Source: Aestuariibaculum sediminum
GTDB lineage: Bacteria > Bacteroidota > Bacteroidia > Flavobacteriales > Flavobacteriaceae
DNA: 64,000 nucleotides
Assembly (NCBI RefSeq): GCF_014596945.1
Contig: NZ_JACVXB010000005.1
Location: 62,001 to 126,000 of the forward strand
Direction of reading: 5' to 3'
The notes below the pieces were generated by a model that saw nothing but the letters and a program-made list of their open reading frames with translations, ran no database searches and was not told where the DNA came from. Below are positions 25,977-34,522 of this stretch, piece after piece (position 1 is the stretch's first letter; each line of letters opens with the position of its first letter). Position numbers and translations under genes: made by a program.

Positions 25977-27029
25977 TTACTGAATGGCTTGAACCACTGC
26001 TTTTGGCGCTTCTTTACGAGAACCATCAAAACCATCAATACCACTAACCGTTGTATATTTTAATACATACTTCTTACCAGGATTGATAATTCGATACGCC
26101 GCCTGACACATCAATGTGGCTTCGTGGAATCCACAAAGAATTAATTTTAATTTCTCTGGGTAGGTATTAACATCTCCAATAGCAAATATACCTTCGATAT
26201 TAGTTTGATAATTTCTTGAGTTATCTACCTTAATCGCATTCTTTTCAATTTCTAATCCCCAGTCTCCAATAGGACCTAATTTTGGCGACAACCCAAATAA
26301 CGGAATAAAATGATCGGTTTCTATACGAGATTCTTCACCATCTTTAGTTACTGTTACGGCCTCTATTTTTCCATCGCCATGTAACCCTGTTACTTCGGCT
26401 GGTGTAATTAAGTTGATTTTACCTAAAAGTTTAAGTTCTCCTACTTTTTCAACAGAATCTAATGCGCCTCTAAATTCGTTTCTTCTGTGAATTAATGTTA
26501 CTTCTGAAGCCACATCCGCTAAAAATATACTCCAGTCTAATGCTGAATCACCTCCTCCAGAAATAACCACACGCTTATTACGATAAACCTCAGGGTCTTT
26601 AATCATGTATTCAACACCCTTATCTTCGTAATCGGCTAAACCTTCAATGGCTGGTTTTCTAGGCTCGAACGACCCTAATCCTCCAGCAATTGCCACCACA
26701 GGAGCATGATGTTTTGTTCCTTTATTTGTTGTCACAATAAATGAACCATCGTCTTGCTTTTCAATAGTTTCAGCGCGTTCACCTAAGGTGAAACCAGGCT
26801 CAAATTGCTTACCTTGTTCTAAAAGATTTTTTGTTAAATCGCCTGCCAATACTTCTGGAAAACCAGGAATATCGTAAATGGGTTTTTTAGGATAAATCTC
26901 TGAACACTGACCTCCAGGTTGTGGCAACGCATCAATTAGATGACATTTAAGTTTTAACAATCCTGCCTCAAAAACTGTAAATAATCCAGTTGGTCCTGCA
27001 CCTATTATTAGTATATCTGTCTTAATCAT
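25977..27029 (-). CDS. Ferredoxin-NADP+ reductase, thioredoxin-reductase-like type
   Basis: The 350-residue flavoprotein has an FAD-binding motif IIGAGPTGLFTVFEAG (7-22), PGGQCSEIYP, NADPH-binding VVISGGGDSALDWS and the second FAD block GIFAIGDVNTYP. It lacks the redox CxxC of thioredoxin reductase and keeps the C-terminal extension of YumC/FNR-type enzymes. It is the final gene of the sulfate assimilation/siroheme operon, so it probably reduces the ferredoxin that feeds the siroheme sulfite reductase. Other electron acceptors are possible. Confidence 0.88.
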   Translation of the reverse strand: MIKTDILIIGAGPTGLFTVFEAGLLKLKCHLIDALPQPGGQCSEIYPKKPIYDIPGFPEVLAGDLTKNLLEQGKQFEPGFTLGERAETIEKQDDGSFIVTTNKGTKHHAPVVAIAGGLGSFEPRKPAIEGLADYEDKGVEYMIKDPEVYRNKRVVISGGGDSALDWSIFLADVASEVTLIHRRNEFRGALDSVEKVGELKLLGKINLITPAEVTGLHGDGKIEAVTVTKDGEESRIETDHFIPLFGLSPKLGPIGDWGLEIEKNAIKVDNSRNYQTNIEGIFAIGDVNTYPEKLKLILCGFHEATLMCQAAYRIINPGKKYVLKYTTVSGIDGFDGSRKEAPKAVVQAIQ

Positions 27030-27031
27030 TT

Positions 27032-27616
27032 TTACGACTCTTTTTTTTCAATTAATCCTTTGGTAAATTCGTTTAGCGTTTCCACTTTATGTTCGAAATC
27101 CCCTTTTATTGTTTTTCTATATTCATTTAAATTTTTTACCAAATCGTCTACATTTTCCGGAATAACATCTTCGAAAAACTGACGTAGTCTTTTGGCTGTT
27201 GTTGGCGATTTTCCGTTTGTTGAAATCGCTACTTTTACGTTACCTTTTGTAACAATACCTCCCATATAAAAATCGCAATACGGCGGATTATCGGCAACGT
27301 TTATTAAAATACTGCGCTTACGACAATGCTTATGCACTTTCACGTTAACTTCAGGTACGTCGGTCGTTGCGATAACCATATGTTGGCCTTTTAAAAAACG
27401 CTTTTTATATTTCGATTCTATTAATGATACATCGCCTTTTTCAGCTAATGCCATTGTACCTTCTCTAAACATTGGGGACACCATTGTTACATGAGCATCT
27501 GGACTTGATTTTAATAAAAAATTTAACTTTTCTTCAGCGACGTTTCCTCCACCTACAATTAACACCTTTAACTGACTAGTTTTTAAAAAAATAGGATATA
27601 AATTATTTCTTTCCAT
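27032..27616 (-). CDS. Precorrin-2 dehydrogenase / sirohydrochlorin ferrochelatase (Met8/CysG N-terminal type)
   Basis: The 194-residue protein corresponds to the first half of CysG. It starts with PIFLKTSQLKVLIVGGGNVAEEKLNFLL (an NAD-binding Rossmann fold broken up here as LKVLIVGGGNVAEEK) and contains the conserved NPPYCDFYMGGIV-like block and STNGKSPTTAKRLR, where phosphoserine/active-site residues of the family lie. It oxidises precorrin-2 and inserts iron to give siroheme. Separate from cobA, 10 bp away, it provides the prosthetic group for the sulfite reductase of the same operon. Confidence 0.92.
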   Translation of the reverse strand: MERNNLYPIFLKTSQLKVLIVGGGNVAEEKLNFLLKSSPDAHVTMVSPMFREGTMALAEKGDVSLIESKYKKRFLKGQHMVIATTDVPEVNVKVHKHCRKRSILINVADNPPYCDFYMGGIVTKGNVKVAISTNGKSPTTAKRLRQFFEDVIPENVDDLVKNLNEYRKTIKGDFEHKVETLNEFTKGLIEKKES

Positions 27617-27626
27617 ATAGTACAGC

Positions 27627-28391
27627 CTATGCTAGTTTATTAACTTCGTGTCTAATTGTTGACAACGCAACACGGTTTTGAACAACATCGCCAATTACGA
27701 TAATCGCAGGCGAACTTAGTTGCTTTTCTTCAACAATAGATTGAATTGTGCTAACGGTTCCGACACCAACTTTTTCATCGATTCTGGTTCCATTTTGAAT
27801 GATTGCCATTTGTGTATCCTGTTTGCCTTCGCCTTTAAAAATGTCAACTATTTTTTCCAATTTATGCATCCCCATTAAAATAACTACCGTCGCAGTAGAC
27901 TTTGCTGCCAAGTGCACATCGGTAGATAAGCTATGGTTTTTAGTTGTCGCCGTAATCACCCAAAAACTTTCAGATGACCCACGTTTTGTTAATGGAATAC
28001 CTTGATAAGCAGGCACTGCAATAGCCGATGAAATTCCTGGTACCACAAAAGTTTCCAAACCAAATTCACGTGCATAATCAATTTCTTCTGCACCGCGACC
28101 AAAAATAAATGGGTCTCCGCCCTTTAAGCGTACTACATGCCCCTTTTCCTTGGCTTTAGCAACAATGAGCTCGTTAATTTGTTCCTGTTGAAACGCATAA
28201 CAACCTTTACGTTTACCCACAAAAATTAATTCAACATCTACTGAAGCATACTTTAAAAGTTCTTCATTAATTAAGGCATCGTACAAAATCACATGAGCCG
28301 ATTTTATAGCTTTAATAGCTTTTAAAGTGATTAGCTCAACATCGCCAGGACCAGCGCCTACAACCGTTAATTTTGGGGTTAATATACTCAT
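27627..28391 (-). CDS. cobA: Uroporphyrinogen-III C-methyltransferase
   Basis: SUMT methylates uroporphyrinogen III twice with SAM to give precorrin-2, the start of siroheme (and B12) synthesis. The 254-residue enzyme has both family signatures: LTVVGAGPGDVELITLKA (8-25) and YAREFGLETFVVPGISSAIAV split as FVVPGISSAIAVPAYQGIPLT, plus RLKGGDPFIFGRGAEE. Size fits the monofunctional form. It precedes the Met8-like gene, and together they replace a CysG fusion. Confidence 0.95.
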   Translation of the reverse strand: MSILTPKLTVVGAGPGDVELITLKAIKAIKSAHVILYDALINEELLKYASVDVELIFVGKRKGCYAFQQEQINELIVAKAKEKGHVVRLKGGDPFIFGRGAEEIDYAREFGLETFVVPGISSAIAVPAYQGIPLTKRGSSESFWVITATTKNHSLSTDVHLAAKSTATVVILMGMHKLEKIVDIFKGEGKQDTQMAIIQNGTRIDEKVGVGTVSTIQSIVEEKQLSSPAIIVIGDVVQNRVALSTIRHEVNKLA

Positions 28392-28414
28392 AGCTCTATT
28401 TTATTTTTAAAGCT

Positions 28415-30508
28415 TTAGGCTACAATACTTTTTTCTTCTTCCCTAAAAGCTCTTACTTTATCTAAAAACTGATTGGCTTCCTCAATATATCTTACAGCAA
28501 ATTCCTCAGTAGGAGCAAATTTATTAATTTGATATATGATATCAGAGAATGAACTACCTAAATTCAATTTTCCACTTTCAACAAATAGTTTATCAAAATC
28601 ACTTATTATACCTGCATGCGTATTGGTTTTTTTATTCTCGGATAACAAAATCGCTTTCGCCGAATTAACCAATGAACTGTATGCATGGTAAATTGCACCA
28701 GAATACACTTTATTATTTAATGACTCCTGTGCATTTTCTATTTTTTCTTCACTTTCTAAAAACAAGGTAGCAACCAAATCGATAACAACACCTGCACACT
28801 CCCCTATGCCAATTTCTTTTTCGTATTTTTCTTCATTTCCCCAATCGATAAAATCTTGAGGTGTTAAATTAGTGACATCCTGAAGATCATTTAACAAATC
28901 ATAAAAATAACGATCTCCTGTGGCTTTATAATATTCAATAAACGATTTTCCGTTTGAATTTGCTTCGAAATCATTTAAAATTCGACGTAATGCTTCTGGA
29001 CCTCTACGACTTGGTACTTTTACCACTTTATCGGCAAACAATCCATTACCATCACCTAAATTACCACCGCCAAGTAAAACCTGTAAGGCAGGCGCTACTA
29101 ATTTATCTGGCGTACGTACAGACATGCCTTGAAAACCTATGTTTGCCATATTGTGTTGACCGCAGGCATTCATGCAACCACTAATTTTGATAACCACATC
29201 CTGGTTGTTTACATATTGTGGATATTCGGCCTTAATAACACGCTCCAACTCATCGGCAATACCGGTACTACTTGCAATTCCTAAATTACATGTATCGGTC
29301 CCTGGACAAGCCGTAATATCTACTGCCTTATTATACCCAGCTTCTACAAAACCCAACTTCTCTAATTCAGTATAGAAAAACGGAACTAAATCTTCCTTAA
29401 CGAAAGGTATTACTATGTTTTGACGCAGTGTTAAACGGATTTCTCCAGCGGCATATTTATCAACCAAATCAGCTAACAAACGTGCTTTATCAGTATAAAA
29501 ATCACCTAACAACACTTTAATACCTATCGCCACATACCCTTCCTGCTTTTGTGGAATAAGGTTTGTTGCCACCCATGTTTGGTATGCTTGTTCGTCTTTA
29601 ATTTCAACCTTTGGGGCTTCAACAGATACAGGTATCGAAGCTTGGTAAGCATCGGCATCAATAGCTACAGTTTTTAACTCTATTGCATTTTGTTCGGCAG
29701 CCACTAACTCTTTGAAAGCCTCTAAACCAATATCCTTAATTAAAAATTTCATTCTGGCTTTTGCACGACTTTTACGTTCGCCATAACGATCGAAAATACG
29801 CAACACCCCTTCCATGACTGGAATAATTTTATCTGTTGGAAGAAAATCGTAAAGCACATCGGCATGACGTGGTTGCGACCCTAGTCCGCCTCCAATCATC
29901 ACCTTAAATCCGCGTACCCCATTTTCAATTTTAGCAATAAAACCTAAATCATGCATATAGGCCAACCCTGTATCTTCATCGGTTGAAGAAAACGAAACTT
30001 TAAACTTACGTCCCATTTCCTGACAAATCGGGTTTCTTAAAAAGAATTTATATAGCGCATCAGCATATGGAGACACATCGAAAGGTTCATTTACATCGAT
30101 ACCAGCTGTTTCGCTAGCTGTTACATTACGTACCGTATTACCACAAGCTTCACGTAAGGTTACATCGTCTTTTTCAAGCTCAGCCCAAAGTTCTGGGGTA
30201 CGATTTAAATCGACGTAATGAATTTGTATATCTTGACGTGTTGTAATATGTAAACGTCCACGAGAATACTCATCGCTAACATCAGAAATTCTTCGTAGCT
30301 GATTACTTTTAACTTTTCCATAGGGTAACTTTATACGAATCATTTGAACGCCTTCTTGACGCTGACCGTATACACCACGAGCTAAACGAAGACTTCTGAA
30401 TTTCTCTTCATCTATTTTGCCATTATTGAATAGCTCAATTTTTTTTGCCAATTCAATAATATCCTTTTCTACAACTGGATTCTCTATTTCTGTTCTAAAA
30501 CTTTGCAT
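28415..30508 (-). CDS. Siroheme [4Fe-4S] sulfite reductase (ferredoxin type) with C-terminal HEPN-like domain
   Basis: Residues 1-555 form a nitrite/sulfite reductase with two ferrodoxin-like and two siroheme domains. The cluster/siroheme cysteines are C401 and C407 (ACPGTDTC) and C445 and C449 (SGCMNAC). The operon context (cysH, cysD, cysN, siroheme genes, FNR) indicates sulfite as substrate. Residues about 565-690 are extra: an all-helical HEPN-like domain with AIYHAYSSLVNSAKAILL and a later THAGIISDFDKLFV. The Rx4-6H nuclease motif of toxic HEPN proteins is absent, so a binding or regulatory role is more likely. The combination seems to be a Bacteroidota feature, as far as I recall. Confidence 0.92.
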   Translation of the reverse strand: MQSFRTEIENPVVEKDIIELAKKIELFNNGKIDEEKFRSLRLARGVYGQRQEGVQMIRIKLPYGKVKSNQLRRISDVSDEYSRGRLHITTRQDIQIHYVDLNRTPELWAELEKDDVTLREACGNTVRNVTASETAGIDVNEPFDVSPYADALYKFFLRNPICQEMGRKFKVSFSSTDEDTGLAYMHDLGFIAKIENGVRGFKVMIGGGLGSQPRHADVLYDFLPTDKIIPVMEGVLRIFDRYGERKSRAKARMKFLIKDIGLEAFKELVAAEQNAIELKTVAIDADAYQASIPVSVEAPKVEIKDEQAYQTWVATNLIPQKQEGYVAIGIKVLLGDFYTDKARLLADLVDKYAAGEIRLTLRQNIVIPFVKEDLVPFFYTELEKLGFVEAGYNKAVDITACPGTDTCNLGIASSTGIADELERVIKAEYPQYVNNQDVVIKISGCMNACGQHNMANIGFQGMSVRTPDKLVAPALQVLLGGGNLGDGNGLFADKVVKVPSRRGPEALRRILNDFEANSNGKSFIEYYKATGDRYFYDLLNDLQDVTNLTPQDFIDWGNEEKYEKEIGIGECAGVVIDLVATLFLESEEKIENAQESLNNKVYSGAIYHAYSSLVNSAKAILLSENKKTNTHAGIISDFDKLFVESGKLNLGSSFSDIIYQINKFAPTEEFAVRYIEEANQFLDKVRAFREEEKSIVA

Positions 30509-30595
30509 CTCTTTTTTTAAGTTTGATTGTTTAAAATCGAAAACTGAATAAAACGTTAATTTCCAAATTTCGACCTTGTAACTTTTAACTTGCTT

Positions 30596-31843
30596 TTATT
30601 GAATAAACCCGGCTCCAACGGTATTGTTTGATTGCGAATCAATTAAAATAAATGATCCGTTGGTTCGGTGATTTTTAAATTGATCGTAAAAAATCGGCTT
30701 ATTTAGTTTGAAGGTTACCGAAGCAATGTCGTTCACTTTTAGTTCGGTAACATTATTTTCAACTCCTGAATAATCTGGGTGTATTTTATAATTGATTCGA
30801 TCAACCTTTGCTAACACCTTGTTAACTCCATGCTGAACTACATATTTAGTTCCTGGCTTAAGGTGTTCTGCATCCATCCAGCACACGTTAGCTGTAAATT
30901 GCTTGTCGATGGTTGGCAAATCGTTTTCTTTTACGATCATATCGCCACGACTAACATTAATATCGTCTTCTAAAGTGATGGTTACCGAAGAACGTCTAGA
31001 TGCGGTTTCGTATTTTTCGTTATAAAAATAAATATCTTTAATTTTCGATCTTGTTTTAGATGGCAACACAATAACGTCGTCGCCTACGCTTAAATTACCA
31101 CCGTATACTTTCCCTGCGTACCCTCTAAAATCATGAAAATCTTCCGTTTTTGGACGGATAACATACTGAACTGGAAAACGAGGGGTACCCACATTGTATA
31201 TATCGGCTTTATCCAATTGTTCTAAATGCTCCAGTAATGCTTCTCCTTTATACCAAGGGGTGTTTTCAGATTTATGAACCACATTGTCTCCTTTCAGTGC
31301 ACTTACCGGGATAAAAGTTATCTTTTGATCCTGATAATCGCGCTTACTCATCAATTCTTCAAAATCGGCTTTAATCTTATTATAAACCTCTTCCGAATAA
31401 TCAACCAAATCCATTTTGTTAATAGCAACAACAACATCTTTAATTCTTAACAAATTATTGATAAAGAAATGACGATTAGTTTGTTCGATAACCCCTTTTC
31501 TTGCATCAATCAAAATAATAGAAGCCTGAGACGTTGATGCTCCCGTAACCATGTTTCGTGTATACTCCACATGACCAGGTGTATCGGCAATAATGTAGCT
31601 TTTTTTATTTGTTGAAAAATAGATATGAGCTACATCTATAGTAATCCCCTGTTCTCTTTCTGCCACTAAACCATCGGTCGCTAACGAGAAATCCAAGTAA
31701 TCGTATCCACGTTGTTTACTTGTTTTTTCTATAGCTTCTAATTTATCGGTAGTTAACGATTTTGTATCATATAATATACGACCAATTAACGTACTCTTAC
31801 CGTCATCGACACTTCCTGCTGTTGCTATTTTTAATACTTCCAT
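30596..31843 (-). CDS. cysN: Sulfate adenylyltransferase GTPase subunit
   Basis: CysN couples GTP hydrolysis to sulfate activation by CysD. The 415-residue protein has EF-Tu-like GTPase motifs: AGSVDDGKSTLIGRI (9-23), DTPGHVEYTRNM and NKMDLVDY, followed by two beta-barrel domains. It ends at GAGFIQ and carries no fused APS kinase (CysC) domain. It follows cysD after 90 bp that hold two small hairpins (AACTTA/TAAGTT and TTTCCGT/ACGGAAA, 31883-31917), perhaps tuning the CysD:CysN ratio. Confidence 0.96.
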   Translation of the reverse strand: MEVLKIATAGSVDDGKSTLIGRILYDTKSLTTDKLEAIEKTSKQRGYDYLDFSLATDGLVAEREQGITIDVAHIYFSTNKKSYIIADTPGHVEYTRNMVTGASTSQASIILIDARKGVIEQTNRHFFINNLLRIKDVVVAINKMDLVDYSEEVYNKIKADFEELMSKRDYQDQKITFIPVSALKGDNVVHKSENTPWYKGEALLEHLEQLDKADIYNVGTPRFPVQYVIRPKTEDFHDFRGYAGKVYGGNLSVGDDVIVLPSKTRSKIKDIYFYNEKYETASRRSSVTITLEDDINVSRGDMIVKENDLPTIDKQFTANVCWMDAEHLKPGTKYVVQHGVNKVLAKVDRINYKIHPDYSGVENNVTELKVNDIASVTFKLNKPIFYDQFKNHRTNGSFILIDSQSNNTVGAGFIQ

Positions 31844-31933
31844 TTTGTTTTTAATGCTTTATGTTGTAGGCTTAACACCTTGAACTTATTTTTTTAAGTT
31901 TTCCGTTTTTACGGAAATAACTGTAATTTGTTT

Positions 31934-32839
31934 TTAGAAATACCCCTGCTGCTTACGTTTTTCCATAGCCGCCTCCGAGCGTTTATCGTCTATTCGTGCT
32001 CCGCGCTCCGAAATAGTACTTTCTCGAATTTCTTCAACTACTTTCGAAATTGTAGTGGCTTCAGATAAAACTGCCGCTGTACAGCTCATATCGCCTACGG
32101 TTCTAAAACGCACCAGTTCTTCAACAACTTCTTCATGATCGTCGCGATAAACCACTTCATCATCGGCAGACCATATCATACCATCTCGTAAAAACACTTT
32201 TCGCTTATGTGCAAAGTAGATAGAAGGGATTTCTATTTTTTCTTTCTCTATATAAGACCACACATCTAATTCTGTCCAGTTTGAAATTGGAAACACGCGT
32301 ACATTTTGTCCTAAATCAATTTGCCCGTTTAACATATCGAACAATTCAGGGCGCTGGTTTTTCTCATCCCACTGACCAAAATCGTCACGAACTGAAAAAA
32401 TACGCTCTTTAGCTCTCGCTTTTTCTTCATCACGACGTGCACCACCAATACAAGCATCAAACTTAAATTCTTCAATAGCATCTAAAAGTGTTGTTGTTTG
32501 CAACTGATTTCTACTGGCGTAACGACCTGTTTCTTCTTTCACTTTACCTTCATCAATAGAATCCTGAACATTTCTAACAATAAGTTCTAGACCTAATTCT
32601 TCAACCAAACGATCTCTAAATTCAATTGTTTCAGGAAAGTTATGCCCCGTATCAATATGCATTAAAGGAAAAGGTACTTTTGCCGGATAAAACGCTTTAA
32701 CAGCCAATCTCACTAAGGTTATAGAATCTTTTCCTCCAGAGAACAGCAGAACAGGTCTTTCAAACTGTGCTGCTACTTCTCTCATAATGTATATCGCTTC
32801 GTTTTCTAATGAATTGATATTTGATGTGTCTTTTTTCAT
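31934..32839 (-). CDS. cysD: Sulfate adenylyltransferase catalytic subunit
   Basis: CysD adenylates sulfate to APS. The 301-residue protein has the PP-loop VLLFSGGKDSITLVRLA (30-46), HIDTGHNFPETI, RRDEEKARAKER and the C-terminal block RFRTVGDMSCTAAV characteristic of CysD. It works as a heterodimer with CysN downstream. It sits 63 bp after cysH in the sulfate operon. Confidence 0.96.
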   Translation of the reverse strand: MKKDTSNINSLENEAIYIMREVAAQFERPVLLFSGGKDSITLVRLAVKAFYPAKVPFPLMHIDTGHNFPETIEFRDRLVEELGLELIVRNVQDSIDEGKVKEETGRYASRNQLQTTTLLDAIEEFKFDACIGGARRDEEKARAKERIFSVRDDFGQWDEKNQRPELFDMLNGQIDLGQNVRVFPISNWTELDVWSYIEKEKIEIPSIYFAHKRKVFLRDGMIWSADDEVVYRDDHEEVVEELVRFRTVGDMSCTAAVLSEATTISKVVEEIRESTISERGARIDDKRSEAAMEKRKQQGYF

Positions 32840-32902
32840 TTTATATTTTATTTAGCCACAAATACGCATTTGTAAGTGCTCTATTTTAATCTTATTTCTT
32901 GT

Positions 32903-33523
32903 TTATGCATGTAATCCACACTCGCGATTAGCTAATGCTTTGGTCGGGTCGAAATATTTAAACTCATTGGGTAAATTATGATTTTCCAAATAAGTATCTA
33001 AATCGCTGTCTGACCAATAATAAAACGGACTTACTTTTAAAATTCCATCTTTACTAACACTGAAAATCCCTATACTATCTCTAAACGCCGTTTGTCCTTG
33101 ACGCAAATTTGTAAACCAAACTTTTGGCTTATGTTCTGCCATAGCTCGCTTGAAAGGCTCCAGTTTTACCTGTTCGGTAAACGCGGCATGCTCGGGAGCA
33201 TCAACACTTGGTATACCCATAACTACGTCACGATGTGCAGCGGTTTGTTTAGGAACATATAAGTAAACGTTTAAGCTTAAATCTTTTATCACTTGTTCGG
33301 CATGCTTATATGTTTGTGGTGTATTGTATCCCGTATCACACCAAATCACAGAAATATCCTGAGCTTCCTGAGTTACTGCATGTAAAATAGCTGCTTCGTA
33401 TGGTCTGAAGTTTGTGGTAACCACTGCTTCACTGTTTAACTCTAAAGCTTTTTTAATTATATCAGACGGACTTGCGTCTTTATAAGTTTTATTTAGTTCT
33501 TTTAATGTATCTTCTGAAATCAT
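32903..33523 (-). CDS. cysH: Phosphoadenylyl/adenylyl-sulfate reductase (CysH family)
   Basis: The 206-residue protein reduces activated sulfate to sulfite with thioredoxin or a similar donor. The PP-loop region is modified (AVVTTNFRPYEAAILH), as often in this family, and the C-terminal catalytic motif ECGLHA is intact. Only two Cys residues occur, so the two Cys pairs that ligate the [4Fe-4S] cluster of bacterial APS reductases are missing; this points to the PAPS-type enzyme. However, no cysC is in the operon (see findings). It follows the DUF2061 gene after 9 bp. Confidence 0.92.
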   Translation of the reverse strand: MISEDTLKELNKTYKDASPSDIIKKALELNSEAVVTTNFRPYEAAILHAVTQEAQDISVIWCDTGYNTPQTYKHAEQVIKDLSLNVYLYVPKQTAAHRDVVMGIPSVDAPEHAAFTEQVKLEPFKRAMAEHKPKVWFTNLRQGQTAFRDSIGIFSVSKDGILKVSPFYYWSDSDLDTYLENHNLPNEFKYFDPTKALANRECGLHA

Positions 33524-33532
33524 AGCACCAAA

Positions 33533-33796
33533 TTATTTTCCCCATTTTATAGAATTCCAAATACGCTCATGAAAAAAGTAAAGCACCATTTTGGTAACCA
33601 GTTCTATAGAACCAATTGAAAAGGCCAAGGTTAATTCTCCTGTTACTATCCATGAAATTAAAATAGTATCTAAAGTTCCAACTGTTCTCCAACTTAAAGA
33701 TTTTACAACGCTTCTTATCGGTTTCTCTGAAGCGGTATCTGTTTTAAAAGTAGTTTTCTCTTTTTGATTTGAATTTGTTAACACTTGCTCAATCAT
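33533..33796 (-). CDS. DUF2061 small membrane protein
   Basis: This 87-residue protein has the DUF2061 core RSVVKSLSWRTVGTLDTILISW followed by a second hydrophobic stretch and LVTKMVLYFFHERIW, giving two transmembrane helices. The family is of unknown function. As the first gene of the sulfate assimilation operon, 9 bp before cysH, it could take part in sulfate or sulfite handling at the inner membrane; this is inference from position only. It lies 17 bp downstream of the operator-like palindrome. Confidence 0.88.
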   Translation of the reverse strand: MIEQVLTNSNQKEKTTFKTDTASEKPIRSVVKSLSWRTVGTLDTILISWIVTGELTLAFSIGSIELVTKMVLYFFHERIWNSIKWGK

Positions 33797-33813
33797 TTTT
33801 TACTTTTTATATT

Positions 33814-33836
33814 ATTCCTATCGATTTAATAGGAAT
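33814..33836. promoter_or_regulatory. Inverted repeat, probable Rrf2-family operator of the sulfate assimilation operon
   Basis: Perfect 8-bp arms ATTCCTAT and ATAGGAAT with a 7-bp spacer. The repeat begins 3 bp downstream of the -7 box and so overlaps the predicted transcription start. The symmetry and the GGAATT core resemble sites of the cysteine-responsive Rrf2 regulator CymR. The neighbouring Rrf2 gene is the obvious candidate to bind it. Confidence 0.65.
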
Positions 33837-33838
33837 TA

Positions 33839-33846
33839 CAAAAGTA
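33839..33846 (-). promoter_or_regulatory. -7 promoter box TACTTTTG of the sulfate assimilation operon
   Basis: An exact TAnnTTTG on the minus strand, 43 bp before the DUF2061 start codon and adjoining the palindrome at 33814-33836. Confidence 0.6.
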
Positions 33847-33960
33847 AAATATTTTATAACATAAAAAAGTGCTTAATGCAACTTTTTCGAATAATGGAAT
33901 ATTTTCAAGGATAAACTGAAAATATCTTTAAAAAAAACCAGAGATATTATTAAAAATGTG

Positions 33961-34377
33961 CTATTCTGAAAAAGAAAGATCGGCTAAAGTTGTATTTTTA
34001 AAGACATTAAGATTGCTGTCACGTACCTGAATCATGAGTTTATGCACACTACATTCCTGCTCATCAACACAATCATCACATTTTTCATAAAAATTCAAAC
34101 TCACGCAAGGCACCATAGCAATAGGTCCTTCAAGAACACGCATCACATCAGCCATATTAATTTCAGCTGGTGTATGCCTTAGATAATAACCGCCATATTT
34201 ACCTTTTTTAGAGCCTAAAACGCCTGCTTTTCTCAAGGTAAGAAGAATACTTTCTAAAAATTTTTGCGGTATTTGTTCTCCTTTTGCGATTTCACCTACC
34301 TGCACAGGAACATCATCTTCCTGTCTTGCGATAAAGGTAAGTGCTTTAAGTCCGTATTTTGTTTTTTTAGAAAGCAT
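33961..34377 (-). CDS. Rrf2-family transcriptional regulator, probably of sulfur assimilation
   Basis: The 138-residue protein has the Rrf2 winged helix (MLSKKTKYGLKALTFIAR, IPQKFLESILLTLRKAGVL, GKYGGYYL) and a C-terminal Cys set C91, C100, C103, C109. IscR uses three Cys in this region for a [2Fe-2S] cluster; CymR has none. The four-Cys pattern (x8, x2, x5 spacing) therefore suggests metal, Fe-S or thiol sensing. It is encoded 164 bp upstream of the sulfate operon in the same direction, with a palindrome at that operon's promoter. The target is inferred. Confidence 0.88.
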   Translation of the reverse strand: MLSKKTKYGLKALTFIARQEDDVPVQVGEIAKGEQIPQKFLESILLTLRKAGVLGSKKGKYGGYYLRHTPAEINMADVMRVLEGPIAMVPCVSLNFYEKCDDCVDEQECSVHKLMIQVRDSNLNVFKNTTLADLSFSE

Positions 34378-34522
34378 GGGGTAAATATAATTAATTAACT
34401 TGAATATTGTTAAAGCTTAATCAGTAGTTCAAAAAATTATATAAAGAAAATTTAATTAGGATAAATTGAATCAATAGTATTATTTTTAACCCTTTTCCAA
34501 AAACAGCAAACTTTTTAAACCT

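Noticed and set aside
31883-31917. Two adjacent small hairpins between cysD and cysN, considered as a terminator.
   Set aside because: There is no U-run after the stems on the minus strand, and the operon continues.
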